Source of the DNA: Emydura subglobosa
Lineage: Eukaryota; Chordata; Testudines; Chelidae
Assembly: GCA_007922225.1 (NCBI GenBank)
Contig: ML680038.1
Location: 1,533,089 to 1,597,088, forward strand
DNA: 64,000 bases
Direction of reading: 5' to 3'
Within the stretch, counting starts at the first letter, position 1, and every line of letters starts with the position of its first letter. The notes under the pieces were generated by a model. It saw only the letters and a program-made list of their open reading frames with translations. It did no database searches and had not been told where the DNA came from. A program made the position numbers and the translations under genes. Of the stretch, positions 62,906 to 64,000 are shown one piece after another.

Positions 62906-64000
62906 TCCCCGCCCTCGTCTGCTGCCCGTGCACCACAGCGGGAGCCAGCCCCCTGCCTACCACGGAGACCACCCTGGGCCCCGGCTCCTGCTGGCACTGC
63001 TGGGTCCTGGGGCGATGGTCTGCCAAGCGCATAACACCCCCCGGGCTCCCCTTCCACCTCTGCCCTGCTTTCCTGGGGGAGTCCTGCCAACCCCGTCAGC
63101 CAGGGCCCCCAAAATCCTGAGATGGGCTTAAAACTTGATTTTAACCAGAGCGAGCATTGCCCCCTGCTTCTTCCCCTGCTGGAGCCGGAGCCTCCGGGGG
63201 GGTGTATCCTGGCTTTACATGGTGCTAGGGCTGGGCTGAGCTGGGGGTGCCAGCCATCGTACCCCAGCCAGCAGGGGCCCGGGGCGGAGAGCGGGCGGGG
63301 GTTGGACTCAGGACGCCTGGGTTCTACGCCCAGCGCTGCAGCTGGAATACGGCCACAGCCTGTGGCCGTGGGGTGGGGCCTGGCTGGGGCGAGAGGCAGC
63401 CAGGCCTGGGGCTGACAACACCCTGGGCCGCTGGAGCCGGCTGCAGTGCCAGGCCGGCTGGTGGCCCCGGCCAGGCAGGGAGGTCCCAGAGCAGGGGCCC
63501 TAGCGCAGCCGCTGGCCAGCTGGGTGCAGCACCGCCCGCCGCCACTGGGGGGCCCCTGGAGCCGCTGCAGCCAGGGAGGCCAGGCTGCCCAGGCAGATTC
63601 CCCTGCCCCATAGCCCAGGTCTGCCCCCAGGGCCTCTGCTCTGCCCCGCCCAGCAGCAGCAGCTCAGGGGAGGTGGGGGGCGCTGTGCTGGGTGGGAGCG
63701 GGTGGGGGCAGGGCGTTTCCACTGACCCCGAGGCCTTGTCTGGGCTGGGTTGTCTGGGCTCAGTTCCTGCCCTGTTTTGAGGGGCCCCCCCATCAGCCCC
63801 CAGCACCAGGGCTCCCAGGGCCACTTGGCTTGCCAGGGGAGGGGAGACCTGGGGGCCCCCGCGCAGCTGCTGGGCACAGCCGGGCACAGCAGGGATTCAG
63901 CAGTCTATAAACCTTCCCCGGAGACACCCCCCAACTGGACCCGTCCCCAGCCAGGCAACTATAGCCCAGCCCCTCCCTGGGAGAACCCCTCCTGCCTGCC
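62906..64000. other. downstream intergenic sequence
   Basis: GC-rich, no exon recognised. A MIR/tRNA-SINE-like phrase (GGACTCAGGACGCCTGGGTT, then CTACGCCCAGCGCTGCAGC) lies at about 63305-63350. TCTATAAAC at 63902-63910 is TATA-like without other support. In mammals MAPRE3 follows DPYSL5, but nothing of it is identifiable here. Confidence 0.45.

Noticed and set aside
63902..63910. TATA-like TCTATAAAC as the start of the next gene
   Set aside because: No exon follows within the window, and a single motif is not evidence.
1..64000. tRNA genes, rRNA, CRISPR arrays, operons
   Set aside because: None seen. The tRNA-like signals are SINE relics, and all tandem repeats are mini- or microsatellites without spacer structure.

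Overview
This is vertebrate nuclear DNA, most likely from a turtle (Testudines). The evidence is many 5'-truncated CR1 LINEs of the sauropsid type, a hAT-like MITE nested in one of them, MIR/tRNA-derived SINE relics, a Gypsy-type gag relic, and one intron-split gene with canonical GT-AG junctions. Nothing is bacterial, and there is no operon, CRISPR array or phage. Turtle rather than crocodile or bird is an inference from the repeat types.

The only protein-coding gene I can support is DPYSL5 (CRMP5, collapsin response mediator protein 5), on the + strand. I assembled it by eye from 12 coding exons between 29967 and 60458. The parts sum to 1692 coding bases plus a stop, exactly 564 codons, with all phases consistent. 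The metal-site positions show the CRMP pattern: three of six dihydropyrimidinase ligands are replaced. The C-terminal tail keeps the Thr/Pro-rich phosphorylation segment. The 3' UTR probably runs to an ATTAAA signal at 62880, and it carries two minisatellites.

Layout. 1-300 is CpG-rich and could be the edge of the promoter or first-exon island. 300-29962 is non-coding (intron 1, or upstream plus intron 1). It holds CR1 copies (755-1850 with a nested MITE, 6437-7356, 13990-14800, 27795-28395), a decayed Jockey-like non-LTR retrotransposon (about 11100-13985), hAT-like MITEs and GC-rich unique sequence. 30228-40241 is the large intron after coding exon 1, very GC-rich with long C homopolymers and a GGCCCC hexanucleotide array. 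40242-47234 is the compact core of ten exons. 47235-60372 covers the last two introns, which are swollen by CR1 insertions, mostly antisense to the gene, plus a gag fragment. 62906-64000 is downstream intergenic sequence without a recognisable gene.

I found no undescribed multi-gene system. The most unusual items are the non-CR1 retrotransposon relic, the 3'-UTR minisatellite with an alternating 35/41-bp unit, a 261-bp stop-free in-frame intron, and the SCAN-like gag relic.
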